From: Halictus rubicundus | Lineage: Eukaryota > Arthropoda > Insecta > Hymenoptera > Halictidae | Length of the DNA stretch: 64,000 nucleotides | Assembly: GCF_050948215.1 (NCBI RefSeq) | Contig: NC_135157.1 | Location: forward strand, 7,378,001 to 7,442,000 | Direction: 5' to 3' | Shown: in pieces, positions 1-12,335 of the stretch | Layout: every line of letters starts with the position of its first letter | Numbering within the stretch: the stretch's first letter is position 1 | Notes under the pieces: model-generated | Database searches by the model: none | Told to the model about the DNA's origin: nothing | Seen by the model: only the letters and a program-made list of their open reading frames with translations | Translations under genes and position numbers: made by a program

Positions 1-211
1 GAAGAGAGGAAGAAATTTGTGGGGGCAACAATTACTTGCATTATACCCTTTTCATTAGAAATTTTATAGACGTTTCATTATTCCTGCAGTAGTTGTTCTA
101 ATTTGCAAATTACATGGTATTAATTGCGTTAAAATATTTGCTGAATATTTATATATCAACATTACTCGATACATTTTTATAGAACTGCTTCAATGAATTG
201 AAAGTTACTGT

Positions 212-458
212 TTAAAAGATGCAGTTAACTTCCATGCGTTTTCCAGAAGGTAGATTATGCAAAATAAATGCGAAATAAACAAGTGGAAATATCTTTCTCC
301 TTTTGACGATTTTACGAAGCTGAAGCAATCCATTGACATCCTTAAACTCTTTCGATCCGACTACAGCTGCAAATTGCGCATACCCATTTTTGTCATAAAC
401 GTGTACAATCTGCTGTCTGTTTATCAGATATTCGAAGGGCGATACTTGAATGAGACAC
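212..458 (-). CDS. candidate terminal exon with stop, unidentified - strand gene
   Basis: On the minus strand an open frame runs about 80 codons to a TAA at 212-214. Two acceptors could begin it: TTCTTCCAG giving a start at 469 in phase 0, or ACGCAG giving a start at 458 in phase 2. The latter fits the phase of the exon at 2934-3048. Peptide features include SPFEYLINRQQIVHVYDKNG, a Lys/Arg-rich patch (QLRKIVKRRK) and a hydrophobic stretch FPLVYFAFILHN, ending NCIF. The opposite strand is also open over the same codons (257-589, about 110 codons), and I cannot decide from sequence alone which, if either, is real. No AATAAA follows the stop before the window ends. Confidence 0.25.
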
Positions 459-469
459 CTGCGTACGTG

Positions 470-1325
470 CTGGAAGAACAACGATATGATAGCGAGCACG
501 TTCGATACAGAAGTCTCGCCGGTGCGTTATCTATTTCGCGAGTTCGTTTAAACGGTGCCATCGAATTACTCACCTTTTACGAGTATTAAACGAGATATCG
601 ATTGGTGGTTAGCCGAGCGAAACGACCGAATACGACGAGATTGCGAGCGGGAGCAACGACCGAATCGCTTTGCGAGTGCATAATACGATGCCCGCGTATA
701 ATTCAGAGGTGTTAACAAACCTGGCCTGTGGGATCCCGGCGAAAATTTGTATCGTCCCGCGTTTGCAAAGTGTGCTCCGACAAACGAACGTCCGTCCGTT
801 CGTTTGTCAATTTCATACAATAAATCCCGGGTCTCTCGACGAGCACCCGATGACGCTGTAAATCACGTATCACGGAGGTTCGGGCCGGGCCGTGCCCGAG
901 AAAATGCCTGGTGAATTAATATCGCCGCCGCCTTTCACGCGCGATCTGTTCCATCGCAAGGGACAGAGAAAGACGTATAGGTGCATGATGATGCAGGCGC
1001 AACATTCTTTCGGTATCAATCTCGCAAGCTCGGTCAAATCGGGAATCGATCAATCTCGCCGGAAACAGCGACACGTTTTCTAGTCCCGTTCCTCTGTAAT
1101 ATCGTATTTTATGGTTCGCGTAGTAATAGAAATGTCGGTGATTAAATTTATTTCGACCGAATGATCCGCTATTTATTACATCCACCCTTGTTGCTCGTCG
1201 ATATTCCTCCCTCCGACGCGCCCCTGTGCATGTGCGGAATGATCTATGAAATAATTGAATGATTCAAACGGGTGCGGCGAGCACGCGAAATAATTAGATC
1301 ATCGTATTCAATGCGCTGTCTACTT
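470..1325. other. no supported gene; isolated minus-strand donor
   Basis: The only notable signal is a consensus minus-strand splice donor (AAAG then GTGAGTAAT) at 572-573. It ends an Arg/Ser-rich open frame that starts near 820. No acceptor of comparable strength was found, so it is not called as an exon. Confidence 0.4.
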
Positions 1326-1620
1326 GCGGCTGATAAATAGACTTTCGAGGCTTTTCAACTCTCGTGTCGATGCTAACAAATTTCTAAAATGTTCAATTAT
1401 ATTGTAATTCATTTTAAACGTATATTTTTGAGCTTCAAATGTGTGAGGCGAGTACCGAAATAATTTAGAATTGTCGGATTTAGATCGATGTCCATTAGCG
1501 GCTGATAAATAGATTTTCGCTGAGCTTTTCAACCCTTGTGTCTATTCCAAGAAAATTCGACAACGTTTAATTGTATTTCGTATTCCACTTTAAACGCGTA
1601 TTTTTGTGCCCCGAAATGTC
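1326..1620. repeat. tandem duplication, two copies about 172 bases apart
   Basis: 1326-1444 and 1498-1620 align end to end. Both begin GCGGCTGATAAATAGA and continue through CTTTTCAAC, a Tyr-codon-like CGTATTTTTG word and a TTTAAACG block. Identity is roughly 75% by eye. The 53-base spacer is not obviously repeated. Non-coding. Confidence 0.7.
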
Positions 1621-2135
1621 AATTAGTTTAAAATTGGGCCGTTCACAGACCAAATCCATTGACCGCCATTCCAGTTTCTTGACGTTTGATTTTTTTTGCC
1701 GAAGCACTCCATTCAAGCTTATCACTTTACGTTTCATTGGAAGACTTGAACCGACACAAAGAGTCAAGCGAGTGGGTTAATATCAACAGATAAAATGTCC
1801 AGCCCATTTTACTGCAAAAAGGTCTTTGTTTAACAGCCCACATCGCAGCGCAATCGGTCACAAGAAAAGTCAATACCATCCGGGAATAGAAAATGACAGA
1901 GCTGTCCGGTTGGATTGACAGGAAGCGGTATCGATCAACTATCTTCCGTTTCATACATTTTAGCATCTGCTTTCCTGAAAATCCTCTCGTGTCTCGTCTC
2001 GACGTTTTTCACGTCAGTTTTCGTCACGCGAACCGATACGTTTTATTTTTGTTACCAAAGCCGTTAATGCTCTGTCCTATGCGGCGTTGGAACATTCCCC
2101 GGGATCTGTCCTTCTCTGTCATCGGTTTCTTTTGT

Positions 2136-2137
<2 letters not shown>

Positions 2138-2179
<42 letters not shown>
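2138..2179. repeat. (GA)n microsatellite
   Basis: About 21 uninterrupted GA units, followed by imperfect GAAGAGAGG. Confidence 0.97.
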
Positions 2180-2183
<4 letters not shown>

Positions 2184-2703
2184 AGGCAGCTTATTCCAAG
2201 CCTCGACGGCTTCGTAATCCTCTAATTTTCCTTGCGGAGTAGTCCCCGACGCGCGCGTTGGATTGAAAAGAAACGAGTCGGGGGTTGGTGAGCGAGGGTT
2301 AAAGGGGTGTAAGGGCCAACGAATCCAGGAACTGCAGTCGTCGATATGCTCTTAATTGTCACATCGGTCGATCGTGCGCGATTGGCCTTGTTAAACATCG
2401 ATTGGTGTATATATCGGGACTCCTGCGCGAATCACGGGGGCGGCTAGAGAAATCGTGATTTAAACGGGCGAGAGTTCTCCTTTCACCTTCCCCAACGGCC
2501 GTTCAATCCTTCTCCCCCGTGGCACGTTCCGTTCCCCGATCTTTATTATTCCTCGTGACTCGGTCGCTCGCTTCCGCGCTCTTTGTTCTTTTCTTCTCCG
2601 ACGGGAGCAGTCGCGAGCGCGCGCGAGCAAGCTCTCTCACACTCGCTTCCGACTCGTGATTTTCTAAAAGGCCTCTTCCCGGTTGCCTGAAATACTCACC
2701 GCT

Positions 2704-2729
2704 GCCCTCCGCCCTCCGCCCTCCGCCCT
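2704..2729. repeat. CCCTCCG heptamer repeat
   Basis: Just over three tandem CCCTCCG units in a CpG-rich stretch. Confidence 0.85.
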
Positions 2730-2933
2730 GTGCACCGTCTACGGCCACTTGTTCTCGAGATTGTTAAGGGAAACAGAAAATATCGTGCTCGCGCGCCTCG
2801 TAATCTTTTCAACGCGCGTGTCGCGATTCTCGGCGGGCGACGCTAGCGCTCGGACCCTGAAGAATGGAAATTGCCATTCGACTGATTAACACTCGGTGAG
2901 AGACCGGGTCATTTAGAGACTTCCGCAGCTTAC

Positions 2934-3048
2934 TGACCCAATACGTGTGCCAAGTGCATAATTTCGTCGTCACACATGCTCTCTTTGGAAACTTTTAGGT
3001 CTTTCTTTTTGTAATACGTGAAACGTTGTTTTGAGAGAAAAAATGTTG
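2934..3048 (-). CDS. candidate exon, unidentified - strand gene
   Basis: On the minus strand an acceptor (GATATTTTAG) is followed by 115 bases and a donor TCA then GTAAGC. It would enter in phase 1 and leave in phase 2. The peptide includes FFLSKQRFTYYKKKDLKVSK and then ESMCDDEIMHLAHVLG. It accepts the single A left by the exon at 8069-8138. The open frame continues upstream of the acceptor, so the acceptor is not forced, and the pyrimidine tract is short. I list it because the phases chain and the peptide is not low-complexity. It could easily be a chance frame. No function assigned. Confidence 0.22.
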
Positions 3049-5725
3049 CTAAAATATCAGATTTTGCATAATCACGTTAAAGTGTCAGACGGAATTTTTT
3101 AACAATTTATTCGGAATTATAGAATATCGGTGACCCCTGACCGTATACAGCTTGTCGCGAAAATCAATATCATATGCCGGTAAATCGATATCGCAACCTT
3201 CTTATCGAAATTCATGTATACATACACATGCTCCCACTCGCGCTATTTCTCATAAAGGAACAATTTTTTCTAAGTAAGCCACATTTATCTATCGCCAATA
3301 TGTGTTCATTTTCCACTCACGTATTGGGTTGTAACATAAATTCGTTCGGCTGCAAATATAAATATGGTCTGCCATTGAAATGTTTCGGGCACCCTTTTAA
3401 TTAGCTCCTGCGTAAATTCTGTTTCCCCAAGGAAAACCCAGGGTGTGATCGGTGCATAATTAGTTAGTTTGAGTTAGTTCTTCAATATTGTGCAGACGTC
3501 TTGCAAAGTGTAAAGAAGAAAGCGGAGGGAAAGACGAGACTGAAAACGTTCGCAGAAAAAAATAGCCCGACTAAGCCCGTAACGTGTGCGGTGGAGTTTA
3601 TGACTCTGCTTAAAACTAAATTCGTGGTGGAAGTTGGCAAAAGGTTGTACTTTTTTCTGCAACTCGGAGTTTTTTCACTGTAACGCGAGCGTGCCCAAAA
3701 GTAACATCGAAAGGTTTTAAAAAATTGTTGGACACATTCGGACACGTACGAGACTCTAACGTACGTAACGTACGTAGTGTACCTTTTCAAATTTTCGGTT
3801 CAATATAATACTTCGAATTACATCGAAATTTCCGCGATCAACGGTCCAATATAAATTTCGCAGATTATACCCGATAAAATTAAATTTTCCCGTGTATACA
3901 CACGTATATGTATCATGTTACGAGATCGCTATTTTAATTAACTTCGACACACCGGCAAAAACATAATGTATTCACCGAATTAACCGGGAGAACCTGATTA
4001 GACCAAAGATACGGAGACCCGCGGAGAATATGAAGATCCGCGGCACTTGATTTTAATAAGCCACACCTACACGAAGCCTGTAAACAGAACGATTATGTAA
4101 ATAGATTGCACATGTGTCGTAGTATATATTTCCATTGAGGTAATGTTCAAGAAGCAAGAGGGACATCCCGATACGTACGGTCGCTGATTTGTGTACAGAA
4201 TCGTACAATCGGCGATCGGTCGATTAAACAAGCGTTAACGGGTTACGTCTCGGCGAGACAGTTCCGCCGGTTTGAATACAAGACACTTATCCCCGGCCCG
4301 GGGCCAATTAAGACGTCGATGCTCGGATTAGAGTCGCGCGAACGACGAGTTAATCGGCGGATCGCCGGTCCCGGGAACCTGTCCCTGGATCGGCGCCGAT
4401 GAAACGGCGCATGAATGCAAATTCGCCACGAAACTCGCCCCGCAGTCGACGTAATTATCGTGCAGCGTGTTCCACGCCTCCTCGGGATTTTTCCGGCGGA
4501 CGACTCGCATCAAAGAGGAACCGGCGGCGCGAATTCTTTCTTCGAACGTTCGACGATGATTTCTGCGGAGATTTTATCTGTCCCCGGATCGTCGTGTCGC
4601 TCCTCCTTCGGATTACCTGCGAATGTTTACGCCGCGGCCCCGATAAGCTCGCCGATATCGCATTACCGGCTCCCGGTAATTATAATTAAACTCTTACTAA
4701 TAGTTCGCTGGCAGCCGTTCTACGACGGTATAACTGCGCCCGGTGTACTAACGAACTCGAATAGGGCGTTCAATTAAATGCTACTTAACACGACCGATCC
4801 AGATCCCCAACCTCCCAGCTTCCTCTCCTCTTCCCTCTCCCCCTCTTCATCCCTCCAACCAGCTCTACACCCTGCGCTGTGTTGCTACGACTTCGCTGCG
4901 TTAGCCCCGCGAATGGGGGCCTTCTGCCAAGCTAATCACTATCCCATACTACCGAAAGCTCGCCCGGATCTCACACCAGCGAACCGGTACATCCTCCACG
5001 GGAGATGGAATTGTTCGACGGGCTCGTGGCCCGCCTAGAACCGCTCGACAAAATGGCGAGAACTTACCGGCTTCCACGCTGATGGAACTGGGTCGGTCGT
5101 AGACTGATCAACGAGCGACGTTATTGGCCTGCTTAATATTCGAATAATTTTCCGGTGATTCTCCACTCGTGGCTGCCGCCCGCCACCGCGCTGGCCAAGT
5201 TTTCAACGACCCATTCTTTGCCGCCAGAGAGGCTTTTAATTGGTTCGATTGAGGCCCGAGTGCCCGAGCGACTGTCATTGTCGGTCGCTTTGAATTCGAA
5301 TTTGTGGACAGTTGCGGCACGATGATTTCGATGGCTCCTCCAGAAGACGTGGTTTCGTGTGCACGGATTTCACATGGGTGGTTCTGCGACGGCTGGGTCT
5401 TTGTGGATTTGGAGAACTCGCCGATGAGACTGGTTAACTCTTCAAGGATGACGCACAGTGGGACGAAATGATTTCATGCCGAATAAAAATCTGAAACTTC
5501 GCTTCTGCTTTGCATGCTTCAATGAATTTTTGAGAAGTTAATCGTTGCATTATAGCGTTCGTGTTCTATCAATTTCAATGGTATCAGTGGAATGAGTGTG
5601 CAGATATTCACTCGTAGTGTGTAATTTTTTTTTATTTGTTATCCCTGACTTTTTTAAATTACGATAGAATTGTACAGTATTTATGTAATTGTACAGGAAT
5701 CAACCCTTTCAAGCGCAACATTTTT
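3049..5725. other. no gene seen; GC-rich block and pyrimidine tract
   Basis: 4190-5050 is CpG-rich with a pyrimidine-rich strand at 4813-4880. A short double palindrome, ACGTACGTAACGTACGT, lies at 3759-3775. Nothing coding is supported. Confidence 0.5.
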
Positions 5726-5820
5726 AGGACACCCTGTATGTTACAATAATAGAAATTGGATTGGAAATTGGAAAAACAAATTGAATATATACAGAGACAA
5801 GTAGTTATACAGGGTGTCCC
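5726..5820. mobile_element. short inverted repeat with the GGGTGTCC motif
   Basis: GGACACCCTGTAT at 5727-5739 and its perfect reverse complement ATACAGGGTGTCC at 5807-5819 enclose about 67 bases. The sequence continues as CAGAAAGTGCGTCGG. The ACAGGGTGTCCCAGAA word is, from memory, common at the ends of arthropod interspersed repeats; I cannot name the family. It could be a stem-loop relic or two facing repeat ends. Confidence 0.45.
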
Positions 5821-8068
5821 AGAAAGTGCGTCGGAAAAGAACAGAGTGATTCCTGAGGTGGTTCTAAACACTGTTATACTGTAGAAATAATCCTTTCTGT
5901 GCAATTTCAAAGGTCGAATTCGTCTACTGAAAATTGATATTACCGAGAAACTATAAGAACTCGGAGAATTTCAAATTTATGTAACTTTCATGGAAATTCT
6001 ATACATGTGGAACCATCTCATGAATTTGTACTTTCTTCAAGACTGATGATCAAATTATTATTCATTGGGACTTCTAACAGGTATGAAGAAGTGTGAAAGA
6101 TACTTCATATATTCTACTAAAATCTGTTCTGTTCTGGCCTATATGCTTTTTAGATTTTTCCTTAAGATTATTATTATTATCCAGTTACAAATATTGCAGA
6201 GTGCAATGTAGCTGATGATCAGGAAGTATATAGTGGAATATAGTAAAATAATAATGAATACTTAAAAAATTTACTAGTAGGTCACGATTCTTACATTTCG
6301 TAACACATTATTTTAAGGAAACGTTAAAGATAAAAATTCGGAGAATATTGTATCATGAATAGTTTAATAGTAAACGTCGTGATCTACATGAAAGAACACA
6401 TTTTAACTTTGATGAAGCACTTTTTGCAGTTTGTACTTGTTTCGTAAAGGTACATTTAAAATACGGTAAATGGGCATTGTCATTAATAAAAGTTGAAAGT
6501 ATTTTTGTGCGGTCTGAGTCTACTTTCATGTTGTTGCATCGCGGTTCTTTAGTCGTCGAAGTGTAATAGAGGCGGTATCAAGGACTGCCATTATTTGAAA
6601 CATAAACGTAAACGTGCCAGCTGTGGAAATAGGTCGAAAATTTATGGTTCGATGAACGTGTTCGCAATTCGAGCACCAATCGTGCATCTATGCGTTTAGA
6701 AAGTTTCTCACGTAGTCGTTCATTACGGAGTTCGGTGAAACACCGGCTGACCGGTAACATCTGTTTTTAGTCACTATCGGTCCCACGAATATTTACCGTT
6801 TTGTTCCAATCCGATGAGGTCCCGTGCACGCTCCGCTCTCGCGTTTACAGATCATTTTGGCGATTAGTAATCGGTCGATCGTTATATTTTCCGCGAGTAC
6901 TATAACATTCCAGGCGTTCCAACGCATACGGAACTTCTCGTATCCTTCCGTATTTGATCGCGGAAGTAAAATGCTTGAAATGTTTTATCCATTCACAAGC
7001 GCTGTAATAATAACAACGGACAATGTTGAATCCAGTCAAACATTCCTAACGTTCCTGTAGCAAAATTTAATAACGAACCGACGATAAATTAATGTCAATA
7101 AAATTTCAGCGAGGAAACTCAAAATATTGCGCAGTCGAATACGAGGAAATATTTATCGCCCACTGCGGTGTGCGCGTTTAAAATCATCGGTTAACAGAGA
7201 GACCATCTCGCGGGCCGAGTTCCCATTCGAGGAGAACCTCAAACATGATATAACGAAAACGAAATTTCTACTAAGCTATGCTGTCAATTCCGTTCGAACG
7301 TGTCCTTCTTTTTTCAGCGCGTGGCTCCCGTGGAAATCTTTTCGAAATTTTTCACGGCGGATTTGCAAGTGAAAATTTCTCAAGTTCCATGCAAGTTTGT
7401 AGAATACGAGAGTAGAGTCGCGAACTTTCGAAATTATACGAGGTAGCGACTTTGAATCCGTGGACGCCGTCGCGCAAAGTGCACGGTGAGTGTAGAATGC
7501 AAAGTGTAACATGGTCCGTGAACGTTCAAAGCTTAGTCGTGTCGCTTTTAAGTGTAGCAGTGGCGATAACATTTAATTGCGCGACCTTTGTGTCCGCGAA
7601 AATTTCAAATTAATTCCGGATCAATATTTACACTGAAACTCGATCAATAGTTTATAACTCAAGGTTAAGCGAAAATTCATGCTATTTCTGTAGTTGCATA
7701 AACTTAGTTCCAACTGTACATCAATGTTGTGAGCAAAATAAAATTTGATCGCTCGAGGCTTCGTTTCAGATGGTAAGTAGAAACGGTGGGCTATGATCAG
7801 ACACGCTAGAAGCAGACTTCCAATTACGTTTCGAATGCAGTGCATGGTAGACATGTTACTTTTTGTTAGTTTATATAAAAGATTACATTGGTTTTGATGG
7901 TATAGAAATTTTGTTTATAGACAATATTATGAATATTATAATTATAACAAATCAAAAGTACCGCAAGTCACTCTCAGGGGTGGTCGTATGAGATAAATTG
8001 CGAACGGATTTTTAATTAATTTTAATTCGGACTGTAACTATATTCATACTGATTAATAAATAACTTAC
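5821..8068. other. no gene supported; AT-rich then mixed
   Basis: A good + strand acceptor (CTTCTTTTTTCAG, ending 7317) and a good + donor (CACG then GTGAGTGT, near 7484) bracket about 165 bases, but all frames between them contain stops. At best this is an untranslated exon. Confidence 0.4.
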
Positions 8069-8138
8069 TTTTTTGTTTCCGATCAGTAGAATCATCGGAA
8101 TCATGGCAACTGTCGACCCACGTTTCCCCAAACGTACT
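8069..8138 (-). CDS. candidate short acidic exon, unidentified - strand gene
   Basis: On the minus strand a classic acceptor (ATGTATTTTTTTATAG) precedes 70 bases and a consensus donor GTAAGTTA follows. In frame 1 (phase 0 in, phase 1 out) it encodes STFGETWVDSCHDSDDSTD followed by RKQK, a polar acidic segment with a basic end. A second frame is also open, giving a less typical peptide; the third is closed. Phase 0 at the start matches the end of the candidate exon at 15537-15806. The splice signals at both ends are the best on the minus strand that I noticed. Function unknown. Confidence 0.35.
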
Positions 8139-9229
8139 CTATAAAAAAATACATAACTCGTGTAATTTTGATAATTTTTACTTTTAAAAAATCACACGTA
8201 TTCTTAAAATACCGATAAACATGTCTGCAACATCTCGACGCGAAAGGTTCAACAGTTTCTCCGAAAAAAACTGGTAAAAATTGCTCGAAAACCAGAATAC
8301 CCCTTAATTAATCTTGCTCAGCCAGCGAATCCCAACATTCTCAGGCCTCGCACGTCAGTTCTAGTCGCAGCGCGGAGTCTAGTTAAATCAATTCGCACAG
8401 CTGTCCTTTGCAGCTCCATTGAAGTTCCCTAAAGCGTGACTATCATGCCGCATTCATGGTGATCGTCGCGCTCGAATGCCCCTGGCAATACTTCACCCGA
8501 GATTTGACGCGTCCGCAGGTGTAGAATCGTCACGTTGCGACAGCTGCGGATACCTGACAGGTCGCGATGGCGCCAAGCACGCTGTTTAACGATAATTATA
8601 ACGGCGCCCATTTAGTAACCGGCCGGCAACGCGTGCAGACGGGTGCACGCGTGTCCGAGGATGTACCGCGCGAAAATTCGAGACGCTCGAGAGACCCTAT
8701 TCTCTTCAGGTTCCTGTTCGGCTGGCCGCGAGCCCGGGGAAACAATATGAACACGTTCGCTGCTCCACTTTCTCCGCGAGCACGTTATCATTTTAGTGTC
8801 CGCTCGGCGAATTTATCTTCGACCATACTTCTTGCTGCGCCCCGGAGTCGGAGGCTCCGGGGGATGAGTTAGATTCGAACGTTCGATATCACTGCACTAT
8901 CTCTGACGGCGCGGCGCATTCTAGTTGGCCGTGCGCGACACGCTTCGAAATATGTCGTGCGCGGCTGCTTACCCGGCGGCCGTCCCGCTTCCGTGTTACC
9001 GCGCAAAATACATAAACGAGCCCCTCGTTGCACGAGAACCGTAAATTGAATCACGGGACAACCGCAATGTCGCAGGAGCCTATCGTTTCGCTTTTACAAA
9101 CGCTGGAATACCAGCGCTACCCGAATACCCTAATATTCGAACTTTCTATTTGTTTTTATTGCGAACCATTCGAACCCTTGTAGGTTTGTTAATGAGCACA
9201 AATTGGAACGTAACGAGGAACTACAGTGT
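8139..9229. other. CpG-rich block, no gene supported
   Basis: 8440-9060 is GC- and CpG-rich with frequent CGCG and TCGCG words. Possible regulatory or promoter sequence by composition only. Confidence 0.4.
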
Positions 9230-9480
9230 TTAACCCTTCACGGTCCGAAATGTGTCCTCTCTTTTATTTTAGAACTTGCTCCAACATCATATATAATTAA
9301 ATATATTTCAATTATATATGTAGAACAACCGAGAAATACCACAATTACTTTTACGTTACACAAAGTTGTGCAAGTATAGAGTGCACTGTAGATCAGTAAA
9401 ATAAGTAACTATTGGTTGTAAAAATTAATGTCGAGTCTGACTCGCCATAGGACCGGAATGGGACCCTTAGACTGTAAACG
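9230..9480. repeat. degenerate TTAA-type repeat, uncertain limits
   Basis: TTAACCCTTCACGGTCCGAA opens at 9230, in the style of a TTAA element end. About 220 bases on, CATAGGACCGGAATGGGACC contains a partly matching inverted motif. GTAGATCAGTAAAATAAGTA near 9390 recurs as GTAAATCAGTAAAATAGCTA near 51333, about 105 bases after another TTAACCC start at 51226. The edges do not pair cleanly. Confidence 0.3.
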
Positions 9481-9727
9481 TTTTTACGGAACCCTAAAAG
9501 GCAAAAGTGGGTCTTTCAGGTTTGATGCAGCTTTTAGTGAGTAATAGTTCTTAAAAAAGTCTGAAAAATTCATGTAGTACCTTCGAACACCCTAACTTGA
9601 GATTATCACAATGATTTCGACAAATAATTTGTTGAAATATTTTATGTTCAAAATTAAGGGTGCGCAATCTTTGAGAAAAGAGAATACACGACAGATACAA
9701 ACAAACTATATATTTTGTTTTTAATCG

Positions 9728-10173
9728 TTTTTTTTTATGCAGTTTTCACCAGCCCATTCGTGACATTTTCCTGAAAGAAATGATACCAAACACGGTGCAG
9801 TTTGAATAATATTTAGACGTTTAATCCACGATATAGTAGAACCTCGATTAACCTAACCAATTTCAGTGGAATATAAGTGTCCGAATATTAGAATAGTTAC
9901 CTTGCTATAATGTTAGATTAAATCTTAAGCGGTGCATATAACAAACAGCCTGGATTGGGATTAATTAATAGGATTAATTATTCAGAGGTAAAACACGTCT
10001 TCGCATAATGGGGAATTGAGATATCTTTGGTTCGGATAATCGAGAATCTATAGAATCATTAAACAATTGAACAAGCAAATGTGCTCCAAATTATATCGTA
10101 TTTGGTCTCATTTTAATCAGAAAAATGTCACAAATATGTTGGTGCGAGTTTCGCAAAAAAAAAAATTGAAAAC
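9728..10173. mobile_element. palindromic non-autonomous element, pogo/Tigger-like inner ends (copy 1)
   Basis: Two arms are reverse complements. The left arm (about 9738-9860) contains CGTGACATTTTCCTGA and later AGTAGAACCTCGATTAACC. The right arm (10028-10168) contains GGTTCGGATAATCGAG and later TCAGAAAAATGTCAC. The inner motif, roughly AGTAGAACCTCGATTATCCG, resembles the ends of pogo/Tigger-type elements. Outside it, about 100 further bases are also inverted, so the inner ends do not mark the outer limits. The whole is about 445 bases and non-coding. Copies at 12130-12335 and 34410-34765 share the arms. Confidence 0.65.
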
Positions 10174-12129
10174 GGAATGGTTTGATATTTATGCTAACAT
10201 GACCGAGTACCTTCAGTGTCACCCATGAATCTTATTTTTAAAATTATGGTAATGGATTCAACACAAACAGGCGTACTGATGAACTGCTGCCATTTTGGAA
10301 TTCCGTGACTTCCGGTTAAAGTATTCAAAATGGCACGAATCTTCTTCGTCGGCCACTCGACATTTGAATGATCGAATCGTGACGGGATGTCAAGCAATCA
10401 TTTATTCATACTTCATGGATAACCTCCCGTTCCTCCGATGATTGAAAATTTGATTTCTGTTGGAAATTGCCATAACTGTGAAAACAAGCGAAGCACGAAA
10501 TTCATTCAGGAAATTAAAAAATATCAAGATATTCTATCGAATTCTTTCGATATGTAATAGACTACGTAATGTCGTAGAAGTAAAATACAATTGAAGAAGT
10601 AAAAGAACTATTGTTTTAGGAATACTGTTATGTATTCGATACATTATTGATGCATATTACTTTGGTCGCGATCGATGTATTCGATCGGATTTTTTTTTAT
10701 AAATCCGGGAAACAGAAATAACGAGGACGAACGGAATACTTATTAATATAAAGTTAATTTTCAGTGAACGGGAACTATGTGTAACGGTAAAATTCTTCCG
10801 TCGAGGCTAACAATCTTCCTAACAAGCAGGAGTTTCGAACGAAGGACAGTTACTATCGAAACGCGGAGCAAGTTTCATTTAGAACTCGAACGAACTTTAC
10901 TTAGAGCAGGCCGTAATTGAAATTCAACCAGATTTCAATCAAAACGCGGAAAATCTCGTTGGAGCAACTCCACTGTCGCGAATGCGAAACGGGGAACAAA
11001 ATAATCGGTAAGTACAATTGCGACGACGTTTTACGCGTTCGCGGGGAATATTATATTGATGATTTATTCACGTGCTAGCAACGGTATTTACTACTTGTAA
11101 TCGAGGAGAGCGCGTGTTTCGGTAAATCGAAAACGACCGCGCGAAACGTGTGCGCAAAGTGTTGTTGGTAGGCATTGAGTTTCAACTGAACCACGTCACA
11201 TTGACGAAGCTTGTTTGGTACGTTTGATATCGCGAAGTACTTCAACTCCCTTTTGAAAAGTCTCGCGTCGGAAAAAGAACTGCAGCGACATTAATGAAAC
11301 GCTAATGTAGCATAAAATCGGGCACTCGGAACGAGCACGTTCTCCATCCGTCAAGTATAATTAGCGGGTTGAATAGTTTCAGTTGGGTGAACACGATTAG
11401 CCGTTAGCTAAAAAATAGAAATGATTAAAACTGTCCATCTTCATTCTCCGCTATACTGCACCTATTTTTGATCTACTCTGTATCTCCAGTCTATTTAGAA
11501 GTGCATCTACAGTCAGAGTACCGTGGAAAAATAACTTCGCGACAAATACAGTGTTAAAAATACTACTCATTATATTAAGTATGAATGTGCAAGAATAAGC
11601 AATATTTAGAATGCAATTAATAAAACAAGATTAATGCAGGCAGAATTCTTTTTCCATTATCCATTATGTCAAGAGCATTTCGAATCTGTTCACTTCTTTT
11701 TTAATAATTTCTGCTCCTGTCACATATTCGTTAGGTTTTTGAAATTTGTACAGACTAGAGTTAAATGTGTTCTAGTTTTTATATTCACATTCTCCCGTTT
11801 AAATCCACGTATTAGACGGTAACATTGTCCTAAATCGTGGGATTGAAACGGATTACCTCTAAATGTATTGATCTCAATGCACGCATGATCGCTCATATGT
11901 TATAATGAACATGAATTTAGTATCATATATGTGTACGAATTCTCTCGTACATATTATTCTCGTTCAATATTAACCAAGCCTTATTTATTGTCGTTCATGT
12001 TTTTAATATTTGGATTCGAGAATCATTATTACTTTAGTGAAAATATTGTTTTTCGCCATAAAAAGCAATGAAAACATTGAATACAGATTATAACAATCCA
12101 CAGAATGCAGAGTGCTTGTTATTCAAATC
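10174..12129. other. AT-rich sequence; one weak + strand exon-like stretch
   Basis: 10883-11007 has an acceptor (GTTTCATTTAG), 41 open codons containing QAVIEIQPDF and a strong donor CG then GTAAGTAC. It is unsupported by any neighbouring exon and sits inside the proposed minus-strand intron. Otherwise nothing was seen. Confidence 0.3.
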
Positions 12130-12335
12130 AGTAAAAATTTAATCTAGCACTTTCGATAGATAACTGTTGTATTACCGGACTAATAATGTTCTACATATTA
12201 GTTCGGATAATCGAGGTACTATCAAATCTCGAATTAAACAATTAATGACGATCCAAACTGTGTCGTGTTCGGTATCATTTCAAACGGAAAAAGGTCACGA
12301 ATATGTTGGTAAAAATTTCATAAAAAAAAATAATT
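12130..12335. mobile_element. partial palindromic element, right arm only (copy 3)
   Basis: Contains the right arm of the same family: AGTTCGGATAATCGAGGTAC near 12200, then TGTGTCGTGTTCGGTATCAT, GGAAAAAGGTCACGAATATG and an A-rich end at about 12328. The middle piece TTTAATCTAGCAC near 12138 is also shared with copies 1 and 2. No matching left arm was found, so this copy is truncated. Confidence 0.55.

Noticed and set aside
5659..5910. Minus-strand open frame of 83 codons
   Set aside because: It overlaps the GGGTGTCC inverted repeat and is most simply repeat-derived.
7318..7484. Possible + strand exon between good splice sites
   Set aside because: All three frames contain stops before the donor, so it cannot be an internal coding exon.
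7621..7854. Minus-strand frame starting with a signal-peptide-like segment
   Set aside because: The hydrophobic start looks attractive, but the TATA-like word is only about 20 bases upstream, leaving no room for a transcript start before the ATG. Nothing else supports it.
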